From Arcticibacter sp. (GTDB lineage: Bacteria > Bacteroidota > Bacteroidia > 2-12-FULL-35-15): 64,000 bases of DNA. The notes under the pieces were generated by a model. That model did not search any database and had not been told where the DNA came from. It worked only from the letters and a program-made list of their open reading frames with translations. Where the stretch lies: the NCBI GenBank assembly GCA_021155045.1, contig JAJNQB010000006.1, positions 186,001-250,000 of the forward strand, in the 5' to 3' direction. The position numbers and the translations under genes are program-made. Below, one piece after another: positions 46,370-54,872 of the stretch; the first letter of the stretch is position 1, and each line of letters begins with the position of its first letter.

Positions 46370-48454
46370 ATGAATAAAATGCGACAATCAACACTTGAAA
46401 CAATAGGGATAGACTCAGTACTTGATATTTTTAAAAAAGGAAAACTTCCCGTTACTACGGACGCTTTGGTTGATAAAGTTTTTGGACCTAAAGGAAAAAG
46501 AGGAGCTTTGGTTATTTCAGGAGCAAATGGAATTGTAGGTGCAGGAAAAGTAATGCAGTTTGCATCTCGTTTAAAACCATTTGGAATTCCTGTTATTGCA
46601 CTTGATTTACCTGGTGCTCCAGATGGCATAAGTAAACAATATAAAGGACTTATAAATTCTTTTGGTAGAGAAAAAGCAAATGATATAATGAAAAACATTA
46701 TAAAATTAACTTATGATGGAAATTCTTTGCCCGAAACGCTTAAGTCGTATAAACCAAAATTTTTAGTGGAGGCAATTCCCGAAAATTTAGAAATAAAAAA
46801 AGCACATTATAAACTTTTTAAAAAAGAATTTCCGAAGATTCATATTTGGTCTGTAACTTCTGGTTTTCCATCTTCTCAGCTAGGTGTTGGTATTGCACAT
46901 CCTGCATTTCCTCATGAGATAAATAAAATATTTGAAATAGTAGAAAATAAACCATCCGATCAAACCAAGCTGCTGTGGTCATTAGGATTAATTCCTATGA
47001 AAGTAAGTGATGACTGGTCTTTTGTACTTGATGTTTTCTTTTGTGGGTTAATGTTAGCAAGCTTACAATATCAAGAACTTACAAATACTCCATTTTGGAA
47101 AACAGATAAATATGTAAGGCAGATTATTGGACCCAACCCTTTTAGAGCACATGATGTAATTGGAGCAAAAGGTTCAAATTTTCTTACTTGGTCATGTTTA
47201 TACCATTTGAGTAAAGAATATGGTGCTTTATTTAAGCCAACTATCTCTTTAGAAGAGAAAAAGAATAATGGACAAAACTGGTATCCTCTTGATCATTTCC
47301 GGCCAATGGTTAATTGGCATTTAACTAATGAAGAAAAAGAAATTTTACACTCAATGATTTATGGTTCATTGTTTCAAATGACATCTATTATGCTACATGA
47401 AAAGCGTTCTGATTTAAGTTCAATGAATGCAATTGGTGAATTATGTGCACAGTTTACTAAAGGAATGTTAGCTACTATGAGAAATTATGGAGAAGCAAAT
47501 GTTTTAAAAACAATAAAAGCATACCATAAACTTCATCCTGAAGCTTCAAAAACAAAATGGTATCCAGAGGTTTTTAAAAAAATGGATTCCATTGATTGGC
47601 AACAACTTTACGTTAATGCAGAGCATGACGGACAAATAGGAGTAATTACCATTAGTAGAGAAAGCTATAATAGTGATGTAGATGCTGAAATGAATCGTGC
47701 AATAAATTGGTTAAAAAAAAATAAAGTTACTCGTGTAATTGTAACAGGTGATTTTCATTTTTCAACACAAATGGTTGGTGCTGATACTACAGAGTTTTTC
47801 CCTGCTATTGTTGATGTTAAAGAAGGTTACCGTGTTGCTTATACTTGGTCGAAAACTGCAAGAAGACTTGATGACGAATTTGAAATTTCAATTGGCTTTA
47901 TAAATGGTAAACGTTGTATGGGAGGCATGCTGGAATTGATGATGCATTGTCATTATTTATTTGCAGATGCTGATACTACATTGGCTATGCCAGAGGTAAC
48001 ACTTCCTGTCGTTCCTGGTATGGAAGGTTGTCATTGGGCTATACGTAAAGCAAAACCTGCAGATAGAAAAAAAGTAATAAAAATGCTTTTAGATGGAAAA
48101 CCGGTTAAAGCAGTAGAAACTGTTGGATATTTTGTGGATTACGCATCTTCTCTTGAAAATGGATTAAAAACAGCTTGGAACATTATGCAGAAAGGAAGTA
48201 GTGTATTGCCAGTAAGAAAAATAGAAAAAAAGGCATTTAAAATTTTTACAAAAGATGTGATAATTTCTGAAGCAAGCAATCCTAGTGTTGAAGAGGCTAG
48301 GTTAGCAATTGCTAATTGCATAGAAGCTTCCTGTAATACAAATATTGAAAAAGCAATTGAAATACAAGCAAAACATTCTGCCGAATTTATGATAACAAAA
48401 CTTTGTCGGAAAGGAAGAGTAGGGAGTGAATATGACAAAATCACGAGTAATTAA
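46370..48454 (+). CDS. 3-hydroxyacyl-CoA dehydrogenase / enoyl-CoA hydratase fusion
   Basis: A 694-residue bifunctional protein with the dehydrogenase domain first (about 45-400) and the crotonase domain after it (about 435-600). This is the reverse of FadB/FadJ and like FadN. The NAD site is in GANGIVGAG and VIALDLPG; IAHPAFPHEINKIFEIV carries the catalytic His-Glu pair. In the hydratase, GKRCMGGMLELMMHC and MPEVTLPVVPGMEG hold the oxyanion loop and two Glu. It could take 3-hydroxypimeloyl-CoA to 3-oxopimeloyl-CoA and act on later enoyl-CoA products. It follows the thiolase gene after 85 bases. Confidence 0.82.
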   Translation: MNKMRQSTLETIGIDSVLDIFKKGKLPVTTDALVDKVFGPKGKRGALVISGANGIVGAGKVMQFASRLKPFGIPVIALDLPGAPDGISKQYKGLINSFGREKANDIMKNIIKLTYDGNSLPETLKSYKPKFLVEAIPENLEIKKAHYKLFKKEFPKIHIWSVTSGFPSSQLGVGIAHPAFPHEINKIFEIVENKPSDQTKLLWSLGLIPMKVSDDWSFVLDVFFCGLMLASLQYQELTNTPFWKTDKYVRQIIGPNPFRAHDVIGAKGSNFLTWSCLYHLSKEYGALFKPTISLEEKKNNGQNWYPLDHFRPMVNWHLTNEEKEILHSMIYGSLFQMTSIMLHEKRSDLSSMNAIGELCAQFTKGMLATMRNYGEANVLKTIKAYHKLHPEASKTKWYPEVFKKMDSIDWQQLYVNAEHDGQIGVITISRESYNSDVDAEMNRAINWLKKNKVTRVIVTGDFHFSTQMVGADTTEFFPAIVDVKEGYRVAYTWSKTARRLDDEFEISIGFINGKRCMGGMLELMMHCHYLFADADTTLAMPEVTLPVVPGMEGCHWAIRKAKPADRKKVIKMLLDGKPVKAVETVGYFVDYASSLENGLKTAWNIMQKGSSVLPVRKIEKKAFKIFTKDVIISEASNPSVEEARLAIANCIEASCNTNIEKAIEIQAKHSAEFMITKLCRKGRVGSEYDKITSN

Positions 48455-48677
48455 AGTTTCTAAAAAAAGTAGAAAAGTATTGAACAGCCCTTATGTTCTC
48501 TGTATTCATTACTTATATTCATAATAAGTGTTTTTATAATCACCTATAAACATTATAAAATATGACAAGGGTCATTTGTTTAATATTCGTTTTTTATTCA
48601 CTTTACTAAAACCTTTTATGTGTTATATCTAATTGAGTTATAATTGTTAAATATATTTTTTTTTGAAAAACTCAAAA
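48455..48677. other. Gap before the reductase-activase fusion gene
   Basis: A 223-base non-coding stretch between two plus-strand genes. It holds the FNR-like dyad at 48563-48574 and no gene. No good terminator hairpin was seen after the preceding stop. Confidence 0.45.
48561..48605 (+). promoter_or_regulatory. FNR/CRP-like dyad before the activase fusion-had-oah-dch unit
   Basis: The dyad TGAC-AAGG-GTCA at 48563-48574 is followed by TTTGTTTAA, a good -33 match. A -7-like TCACTTTA ends at 48605, 36.5 bp from the dyad centre; it has only a partial fit to TAnnTTTG. The ATG of the fusion gene is 104 bases downstream of the dyad. Confidence 0.5.
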
Positions 48678-50519
48678 ATGAATAAGAAAAAAAAAGTAGG
48701 AGTAATAGGACTTGGTCCTGTAGGGATGATACTTGCTGTAAAGCTGCAAGAAGCTGGTTGTGATGTTGCATTATGTGAAGCCAATGAAGTAAAAGCAGAT
48801 AAAATAAAATCAGAAGGACTTGTTTTAGAAAATAATATATCATCCAAAGCAACATTTGACAACGTGTTTAAAACTATTTCAGAGTTTGAAGAATGGGATG
48901 CTGATTATTTATTTTTTGCATTAAAATCAAATCATACAGCAGCAGCAGTTAAACAAGCACAATTGCTGAATACAGAAAAACTTATAGTTGTTTCTGCACA
49001 AAATGGAATTGATGTTGAGCAGCTTTTAGTAGAAGGATTTGGAGAATCAAAAATATTACGATTGGTAATCAATTTTGCGGGCAATACTACTGCACCAAAT
49101 GTTACGAAAGTAACTTTTATTACACCTCCAAATTACATTGGTTCAATCAATGATTCAAAAATTGGCAAAGCAGAAGAAATAGCTGCCTTATTAACATCCG
49201 TAGCTCTTGAAACTAAAGCAATTGATTCTTTTGAGCTAATCAAAAGAGTATGGGAAAAAACTATTTTGAATGCAGCATTAAGTCCTCTTTGTGGAGTGGG
49301 TAGATTAACAATGGCAGAGGCAATGGCTGACCATGATACCGTTGAATTGATAGAACAAATTATTAATGAAGGAATTCAGGTTGCTGAAGCAGAAAAAATA
49401 CGCTTCTCGGATGATTTTCATCGTAAATGTATGCGCTACTTAAAAAAAGGAGGTGATCACTTCCCTTCATTAGCAGTAGATTTAATAAACAATCGTGCTA
49501 CTGAGATTGATTATTTTAATGGAAAAATTGTTGAATATGGTAGAAAACATTACATCCGAACATCACTAAATCTATCGTTTACCAATATGGTAAAAGCTAT
49601 GACAAATAAAAATATTATTTCTCGTATGCCTGGTGCGGTAAGTGATGTAAATAAAAAAATAATAGACAAGGGTTTAGTTAATAAAGAAAAATCTCCACTT
49701 GCATATAAAGAAACAAACTGTTATTTAGGAATTGATTTAGGGTCTGCATATTCTAAATTTTCTGTTATAACAGATGATGGAACTTCTGTGTTTAGATATT
49801 CTCTTCCAACATTGAGCAACGATAAGCAAGCATTTAAAAATGTGATGCAAGCAATTGGAAGTAGTTACAATATAAAATACAGTTGTGCCACAGGTTATGG
49901 ACGTAAACATTTTACAGAAACTGATATTCAAAAAACAGAGATAAGTTGTGCTGCATTCGGAGTCTCACATTTTTTTAAAGGAGAAAAAAACATAATTGAT
50001 ATTGGCGGAGAGGATATTAAAATTATTCGTTGTGATAAAGATAATAATGTAGAAAATTTTTACATGAATGATAAATGTGCTGCGGGAACAGGATCGTTTT
50101 TATCGGAAATTGCAGAAAGAGCAAATATCAAAATCGAAGAAATGAGTAGTATCGCATCGTTATCAAAATACGATAAAGAACTAAACAGTTTTTGTACTGT
50201 ATTTGCTAAAACAGAAATAATGAATTGGATTTTTGATGGAATGACTAACCAAGACATTGCTCGTGGGATATACAATTCAATATCCAACAAAGTTGCAAAA
50301 ATGAGACTCGATTCAGGTATTCCAACATATATGATTGGAGGAGTAATAGCACACCATTTTTTTTTAAAGGATTTATTGAATGAAAAATTTAATAAGGATA
50401 TTCAAATAATAGAAGCACCACAACATGTGGTTTCATTTGGGGCAGCAATAATTGCAATGCAAACATTTCAAAAGCAAGAACAAAATAATGCGAAAGCAAA
50501 ACAGCAACAAAAAATATAA
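48678..50519 (+). CDS. Ketopantoate-reductase-like / CoA-dehydratase activase fusion
   Basis: A 613-residue two-part protein. Residues 1-330 are a ketopantoate reductase (ApbA/PanE) type dehydrogenase: GLGPVG at 11-16 for NADP, WEKTILNAALSPL with the catalytic Lys, and SLAVDLINNRATEIDYFNG near the end. Residues 347-600 are a BadF/BcrA/HgdC-type ATPase: CYLGIDLGSAYSKFSVI, then DIGGEDIKIIR, with C467 (KCAAGTGSF) and C506 (FCTVFAKTEI) 39 residues apart as in HgdC. All key residues are present in both halves. The start is ATG 48678; the frame extends 5 codons to a TTG. I know of no described protein with this layout. It may activate the BcrB-like subunit at 43.8 kb, with the reductase half supplying or removing a 2-hydroxy group or electrons. 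This is inference. Confidence 0.85.
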   Translation: MNKKKKVGVIGLGPVGMILAVKLQEAGCDVALCEANEVKADKIKSEGLVLENNISSKATFDNVFKTISEFEEWDADYLFFALKSNHTAAAVKQAQLLNTEKLIVVSAQNGIDVEQLLVEGFGESKILRLVINFAGNTTAPNVTKVTFITPPNYIGSINDSKIGKAEEIAALLTSVALETKAIDSFELIKRVWEKTILNAALSPLCGVGRLTMAEAMADHDTVELIEQIINEGIQVAEAEKIRFSDDFHRKCMRYLKKGGDHFPSLAVDLINNRATEIDYFNGKIVEYGRKHYIRTSLNLSFTNMVKAMTNKNIISRMPGAVSDVNKKIIDKGLVNKEKSPLAYKETNCYLGIDLGSAYSKFSVITDDGTSVFRYSLPTLSNDKQAFKNVMQAIGSSYNIKYSCATGYGRKHFTETDIQKTEISCAAFGVSHFFKGEKNIIDIGGEDIKIIRCDKDNNVENFYMNDKCAAGTGSFLSEIAERANIKIEEMSSIASLSKYDKELNSFCTVFAKTEIMNWIFDGMTNQDIARGIYNSISNKVAKMRLDSGIPTYMIGGVIAHHFFLKDLLNEKFNKDIQIIEAPQHVVSFGAAIIAMQTFQKQEQNNAKAKQQQKI

Positions 50520-50552
50520 TTAGAAATATATAAACACAATAAAATTTATAAA

Positions 50553-51617
50553 ATGTCTATAACTAAAATTAAACAATATCAGATGACTAAACTCAATACT
50601 GATTTTAAATTAGTAGAGTTAGAAATGCCCATAATAAAAAAAAATGAAGCACTTGTGAAAGTGGCTGGTTGTGGTGTTTGTCATACCGATTTAAGTTTTT
50701 GGCATGATGGTGTACGCACAAAAAAAGAAATGCCATTGACTCTTGGTCATGAAATTAGCGGAACTGTTATTGAAGGACCTGATAAATTAAAAAATAAAAA
50801 TGTAATCATCCCTGCAGTATTACCATGTGGTGAATGCGAGTTGTGTAAAAAAGGAAGAAGTAATATTTGTCAAAATCAGTTAATGCCTGGAAATGATTTT
50901 CATGGGGGCTTTGCTTCACATATCGTTGTTCCGCATAAATATTTGTGTCCAGTACCAGATTCGATTCTTAAAAATTATTCATTAGAACAATTATCGGTTA
51001 TTGCAGATGCTATTTCTACACCGTACCAAGTAATAAAAAAATCAGAACTTGAAAAAGGAGATCTTGCAATTGTTATAGGAGTGGGAGGAGTAGGTGTTTA
51101 CGGAGCTCTTATTTCTAAAATAATCGGAGCTAAAGTGTTGGCTATTGATATTAATGATGAAAAATTACAACAAGCCAAAAAGAAAGGAGTAGATGCAATA
51201 CTCAACTCAAAAAATTTAGATATTAAAGAAATAAAAAACAAAGTAAAAGAAATTGCCAAAGAATTAGGAGTATCAAAATATGGATGGAAAATATTTGAAT
51301 TTTCTGGAACAGCGGCAGGACAGGAGCTAGCTTTTAATTTAATTACTTATACATCTACATTAAGTATTGTAGGATTTACAATGAACAAATTAGAAGTACG
51401 TTTAAGTAACCTAATGGCATTTGATGCCAAGCTTATTGGAACATGGGGATGCAAGCCGGAATTGTATCCCGAAGTAGTAGAATTAATAGCTTCTGGGAAA
51501 TTGGAAATTAAGGACTTTGTTCAAATATTTCCCATGTCAAAAATTAATGAAGTATTTAAAAATACTTTAGACCATAAGTACGACAAACGTTCAGTTATGG
51601 TGCCCGATTTTAACTAA
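50553..51617 (+). CDS. had: 6-hydroxycyclohex-1-ene-1-carbonyl-CoA dehydrogenase-like
   Basis: A 354-residue zinc-dependent medium-chain dehydrogenase. C43 and the H66-E67 pair (LGHEISG) make the catalytic zinc site, and C92, C95, C98, C106 the structural zinc. VIGVGGVGVYGALISK (about 175-190) binds NAD. In Thauera, Had (about 368 residues) oxidises 6-hydroxycyclohex-1-ene-1-carbonyl-CoA to the 6-oxo compound, between Dch and Oah. The presence of oah and dch just downstream makes this assignment likely, though other alcohol dehydrogenases look similar. Confidence 0.87.
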   Translation: MSITKIKQYQMTKLNTDFKLVELEMPIIKKNEALVKVAGCGVCHTDLSFWHDGVRTKKEMPLTLGHEISGTVIEGPDKLKNKNVIIPAVLPCGECELCKKGRSNICQNQLMPGNDFHGGFASHIVVPHKYLCPVPDSILKNYSLEQLSVIADAISTPYQVIKKSELEKGDLAIVIGVGGVGVYGALISKIIGAKVLAIDINDEKLQQAKKKGVDAILNSKNLDIKEIKNKVKEIAKELGVSKYGWKIFEFSGTAAGQELAFNLITYTSTLSIVGFTMNKLEVRLSNLMAFDAKLIGTWGCKPELYPEVVELIASGKLEIKDFVQIFPMSKINEVFKNTLDHKYDKRSVMVPDFN

Positions 51618-51682
51618 ATTAAATAAGCGTGAAATAACATGTACAAAATGTGTAAAAAAAGAATAAAGATAACACGGTAAAG

Positions 51683-51703
51683 CAAGCAATCAGTTGTTGC
51701 TTG
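51683..51703 (+). terminator. Small hairpin after had
   Basis: CAAGCAA (51683-51689) pairs with TTGCTTG (51697-51703) around a 7-base loop, 66 bases after the had stop. No T tract follows, so this may be an mRNA processing or stabilising hairpin rather than a terminator. Confidence 0.3.
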
Positions 51704-51751
51704 TACAGTATGCTTAAAGAACTCGATAACTAAAATTTAAATTATCTAGAT

Positions 51752-52933
51752 ATGAAGAACAAATTACATTTTTTAGCCGTTTTCTTGTCTATAGCCATTA
51801 ATAGCTTTTCACAAGTAGCTACATCCATAACTAATGGTAATTGGACTAGCCCTGCCACATGGAGCTGTACGTGTGTTCCTATGCCAGGAGCCACAGTTAC
51901 AATTAATCATACTGTAACATTAAACACAAATTTTGGCTACACAACAGGAAGCATAACTATTAATTCTAGTGGCTCTCTTAATACAGACGCACTAGGAAGA
52001 GACTTATGGATAAATGGCGGAAGTTTTACAAATAATGGGAATCTTAATGTACGATTTTTACTTAATTCTACAGGAAGCTTTTCAAACGCAGGAATACTTA
52101 CCGCACGTGCAATAAGTAACAGTATTAATTTTACTAATACTGGATCGTTTGTTAATATTGATAGTATGACCAATTCCGCAGTATTAATTAATAATGGAAA
52201 TTTTTTAAATATTGATAGTATAACAAATAACGGAACGTTTACCAACAATGGAATTTGTAATTATAATCAGTTTACTAATAATGGAACTTATACTAATAAT
52301 AATAGTTTAATATTTACTGATATTACAAACAATGGAAATCTTGTTAATTCAGATAGTATTCTTGGTCTAAATAGTATGTGGAATCTGGGACGTATAACCA
52401 ACAATCAGAATGCATATTTAACATTGAATAAAAGCTTATTAAATAGGAAAATTGTTGGAGGAACAGCTGTCATAAACAACAATGGTTTTATTAAAATATT
52501 GGATAGTTATTACAATTATGATACAATCAGTGGTATAACAGGAAGAATAACGGTTCAGGACAGCTCCGTTAATTACGGGCATATGAAACAATCATTTGAT
52601 TTTTGTGATTTCACATCATCTCCTTCACCGTATATCGATTATAATTTCGGAACAATTTCTACAGGCATTACTTATTGCTCTCCTGTAACTATTATAGAAA
52701 ATAAATGGACTTCTTTAAGTATATACCCGAATCCTGCAATTTCAGAATTTATAATTAAAACAGGTGAACTAAACAATTGCAAAATTAGATTATATGCAGC
52801 AGATGGAAGATTGGTAAAAGACAATTTACATGAAGGTAATATTGAAATTCAAGAATTACCAACTGGATTATACTTCATATCAATTATGCATGAATCAGAT
52901 ATTATTATTCGAAAAATTCAATTAATAAAATAA
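51752..52933 (+). CDS. T9SS-exported Asn-rich repeat protein between had and oah
   Basis: A 393-residue exported protein. It has a signal peptide (about 1-20, ending SFSQ), a G8-like beginning (NGNWTSPATWSCTCVP) and then degenerate repeats such as FTNNGxxN and NIDSITNNG, about 12-20 residues long, which should form a beta-solenoid. The C-terminal tail IYPNPAISEF with a final RKIQLIK is a T9SS sorting signal. It lies between had and oah (21 bases before oah), so it is probably transcribed with them. Surface location is inferred; binding partner unknown. Confidence 0.78.
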   Translation: MKNKLHFLAVFLSIAINSFSQVATSITNGNWTSPATWSCTCVPMPGATVTINHTVTLNTNFGYTTGSITINSSGSLNTDALGRDLWINGGSFTNNGNLNVRFLLNSTGSFSNAGILTARAISNSINFTNTGSFVNIDSMTNSAVLINNGNFLNIDSITNNGTFTNNGICNYNQFTNNGTYTNNNSLIFTDITNNGNLVNSDSILGLNSMWNLGRITNNQNAYLTLNKSLLNRKIVGGTAVINNNGFIKILDSYYNYDTISGITGRITVQDSSVNYGHMKQSFDFCDFTSSPSPYIDYNFGTISTGITYCSPVTIIENKWTSLSIYPNPAISEFIIKTGELNNCKIRLYAADGRLVKDNLHEGNIEIQELPTGLYFISIMHESDIIIRKIQLIK

Positions 52934-52954
52934 AAACAAAAAACTATAAGTACA

Positions 52955-54049
52955 ATGAAAAACCACAATTTAGTTGAAAGCTATCAGTATTCTGATATTC
53001 TTTTTGAAAAAAGACCTTGTTTAGATTCTGGAGGAGCACCTATTAAAGGCTTATTTAATGCATGGATTATTCTTAACAATCCAAAGCAATATAATTCCTA
53101 CACAACAAAAGCAGTAAAAGAAATAATACTTGCTTTTGGTGAAGCATCAAACGATAGAAGTGTTGTAGCAGTTGTATTCACAGGATCAGAAGATAAAGCT
53201 TTTTGCACAGGAGGAAACACAAAAGAATATGCTGAATATTATTCAGGCAACCCTCAAGAATATTCTCAATATATGCGTTTATTTAACGACATGGTTTCTG
53301 CTATTTTGAAATGCGAAAAACCAGTTATCTCACGTGTAAACGGTATGCGTATTGGTGGTGGACAGGAGATTGGAATGGCATGTGACTTCACTGTTGCATC
53401 AGACCTTGCTCGCTTCGGACAAGCAGGACCTAAACACGGAAGTGCTGCTATTGGAGGTGCTACCGACTTCTTGCATTTATACGTTGGAGTTGAAAGAGCA
53501 ATGGCTTCATTAACATTATGTGAACCATGGACAGCTCATCAAGCACTTAGCATAGGCTTGATTACTGATATTGCACCAGTACTAAAAGTAGATGGTAAAT
53601 TTATTTCGAATCCGCTTATTAATATTGAACGATATGCAGATGAATATGGACGTGTGATTTTTGGATCCATGAAAACAGGCGAAGAATTAGTTAAAGGTAA
53701 AGAACTAATGGCTAAAGGAGAAATTGATTTATCTAAATTAGATGAATTAATAAATAAATTTATTACTAAACTACTTCACACATTTCCTAATTGTTTACAT
53801 AAAACATTGACCGAAGTTCGCAAGAAAAAATTAGAACACTGGGATATGAATAAGGAAGGTAGCCGAGAATGGTTAGCATTGAATATGATGACCGAAGCAA
53901 AAGCAGGATTCCGTGCATTCAATTATGGACCTAAGAACGATAGAGAAATTGATTTTGTAAAGTTACGTCAATTGCTTGCCGAAGGGAAAGAATGGAATGA
54001 CGAAATGCATGAAGCGATCTCTCCACAATTTAAAAGTGAAAAAGCATAA
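52955..54049 (+). CDS. oah: 6-oxocyclohex-1-ene-1-carbonyl-CoA hydrolase (ring opening)
   Basis: A 364-residue crotonase-fold protein, longer than standard hydratases and the usual length for Oah/BamA (about 375). WIILNNPKQYNSYTTKAVKEI, FCTGGNTKEYAEYYSGNPQEY, RVNGMRIGGGQEIGMACDF and HGSAAIGGATDFLHLYVG are motifs I recognise from this very conserved enzyme. It adds two waters and opens the ring, giving 3-hydroxypimeloyl-CoA. BamA is a standard marker for anaerobic aromatic degradation. It is followed by dch after 14 bases. Confidence 0.93.
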   Translation: MKNHNLVESYQYSDILFEKRPCLDSGGAPIKGLFNAWIILNNPKQYNSYTTKAVKEIILAFGEASNDRSVVAVVFTGSEDKAFCTGGNTKEYAEYYSGNPQEYSQYMRLFNDMVSAILKCEKPVISRVNGMRIGGGQEIGMACDFTVASDLARFGQAGPKHGSAAIGGATDFLHLYVGVERAMASLTLCEPWTAHQALSIGLITDIAPVLKVDGKFISNPLINIERYADEYGRVIFGSMKTGEELVKGKELMAKGEIDLSKLDELINKFITKLLHTFPNCLHKTLTEVRKKKLEHWDMNKEGSREWLALNMMTEAKAGFRAFNYGPKNDREIDFVKLRQLLAEGKEWNDEMHEAISPQFKSEKA

Positions 54050-54063
54050 GTTAATAATTTGTT

Positions 54064-54837
54064 ATGAAAAAAATTAAATTAAACTATACGCATGATAATG
54101 CTGTTGCACAAATTATTCTGGATGATGGAAAAGGCAATGTGCTTGACCACATTATGATGGAAGAGTTACAATCTTTATTAAACTCATTTAACAATAATAA
54201 AGATTTAAAACTAATTACTTTTGAGGGAGCTGGAAAAAATTTTTCATTTGGAGCAAGCGTTGAAGAACATCAAAAAGATATGGCGGCTACTATGTTAAAA
54301 GGCTTTCATCAGTTATTCTTTTCTCTTCGTGATTTATCTATACCAACACTTGCAAAAATAAGTGGACAATGTTTAGGAGGAGGATTGGAATTAGCCATCA
54401 TGTGTAATCAATTATTTGCTGATGAAACTGCTAAATTAGGACAGCCAGAAGTGATACTTGGTGTGTTCCCGCCTCCGGCTTCCATTATTCTTCCCGAAAA
54501 AATTGGTTTGTCGAGAGCAGAAGATCTATTGATAACAGGACGAACCATCAATGCAGAAGAAGCTAGAATATTTGGCTTATTAAATCAGATTTTTGAAAAT
54601 AAAGAAGAACTCCATATAGAAACAAATAAATGGATTGAACAGTATATTGTTCCAAAAAGCGCATCATCACTGCGATTTGCGGTAAAAGCATCGCGAATTA
54701 AATTCAATCATGTATTAAGTAATTTTCTTCCGCAGTTAGAGCATCTCTATGTTAATCAGTTGATGACAACCAAGGATGCAAATGAAGGAATTAATTCTTT
54801 TCTTGAAAAAAGAAAACCAATTTGGAGTAATAATTAA
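54064..54837 (+). CDS. dch: Cyclohexa-1,5-diene-1-carbonyl-CoA hydratase
   Basis: A 257-residue crotonase-fold hydratase. LDDGKGNVLDHIMMEEL, FSFGASVEEH, GQCLGGGLELAIMCN (about 101-115) and FADETAKLGQPEVILGVFPPPAS fit Dch of Thauera and Rhodopseudomonas BadK relatives, with Dch preferred because had, oah and a Bcr-type reductase are adjacent. It adds water to the diene made by benzoyl-CoA reductase. It is the last gene of the aromatic operon; the next gene is convergent. Confidence 0.88.
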   Translation: MKKIKLNYTHDNAVAQIILDDGKGNVLDHIMMEELQSLLNSFNNNKDLKLITFEGAGKNFSFGASVEEHQKDMAATMLKGFHQLFFSLRDLSIPTLAKISGQCLGGGLELAIMCNQLFADETAKLGQPEVILGVFPPPASIILPEKIGLSRAEDLLITGRTINAEEARIFGLLNQIFENKEELHIETNKWIEQYIVPKSASSLRFAVKASRIKFNHVLSNFLPQLEHLYVNQLMTTKDANEGINSFLEKRKPIWSNN

Positions 54838-54872
54838 AAATTTAGGTTTATAGCGTAACTATTCGAAAACAA

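Noticed and set aside
48663..48677. TTG start five codons before the fusion gene's ATG
   Set aside because: The ATG at 48678 opens directly into the NADP-binding fold, and the extra residues add nothing recognisable.
51937..52400. Short Asn-rich DNA repeats as a CRISPR-like array
   Set aside because: They are degenerate codon repeats within a T9SS protein, without constant repeat length or unique spacers.
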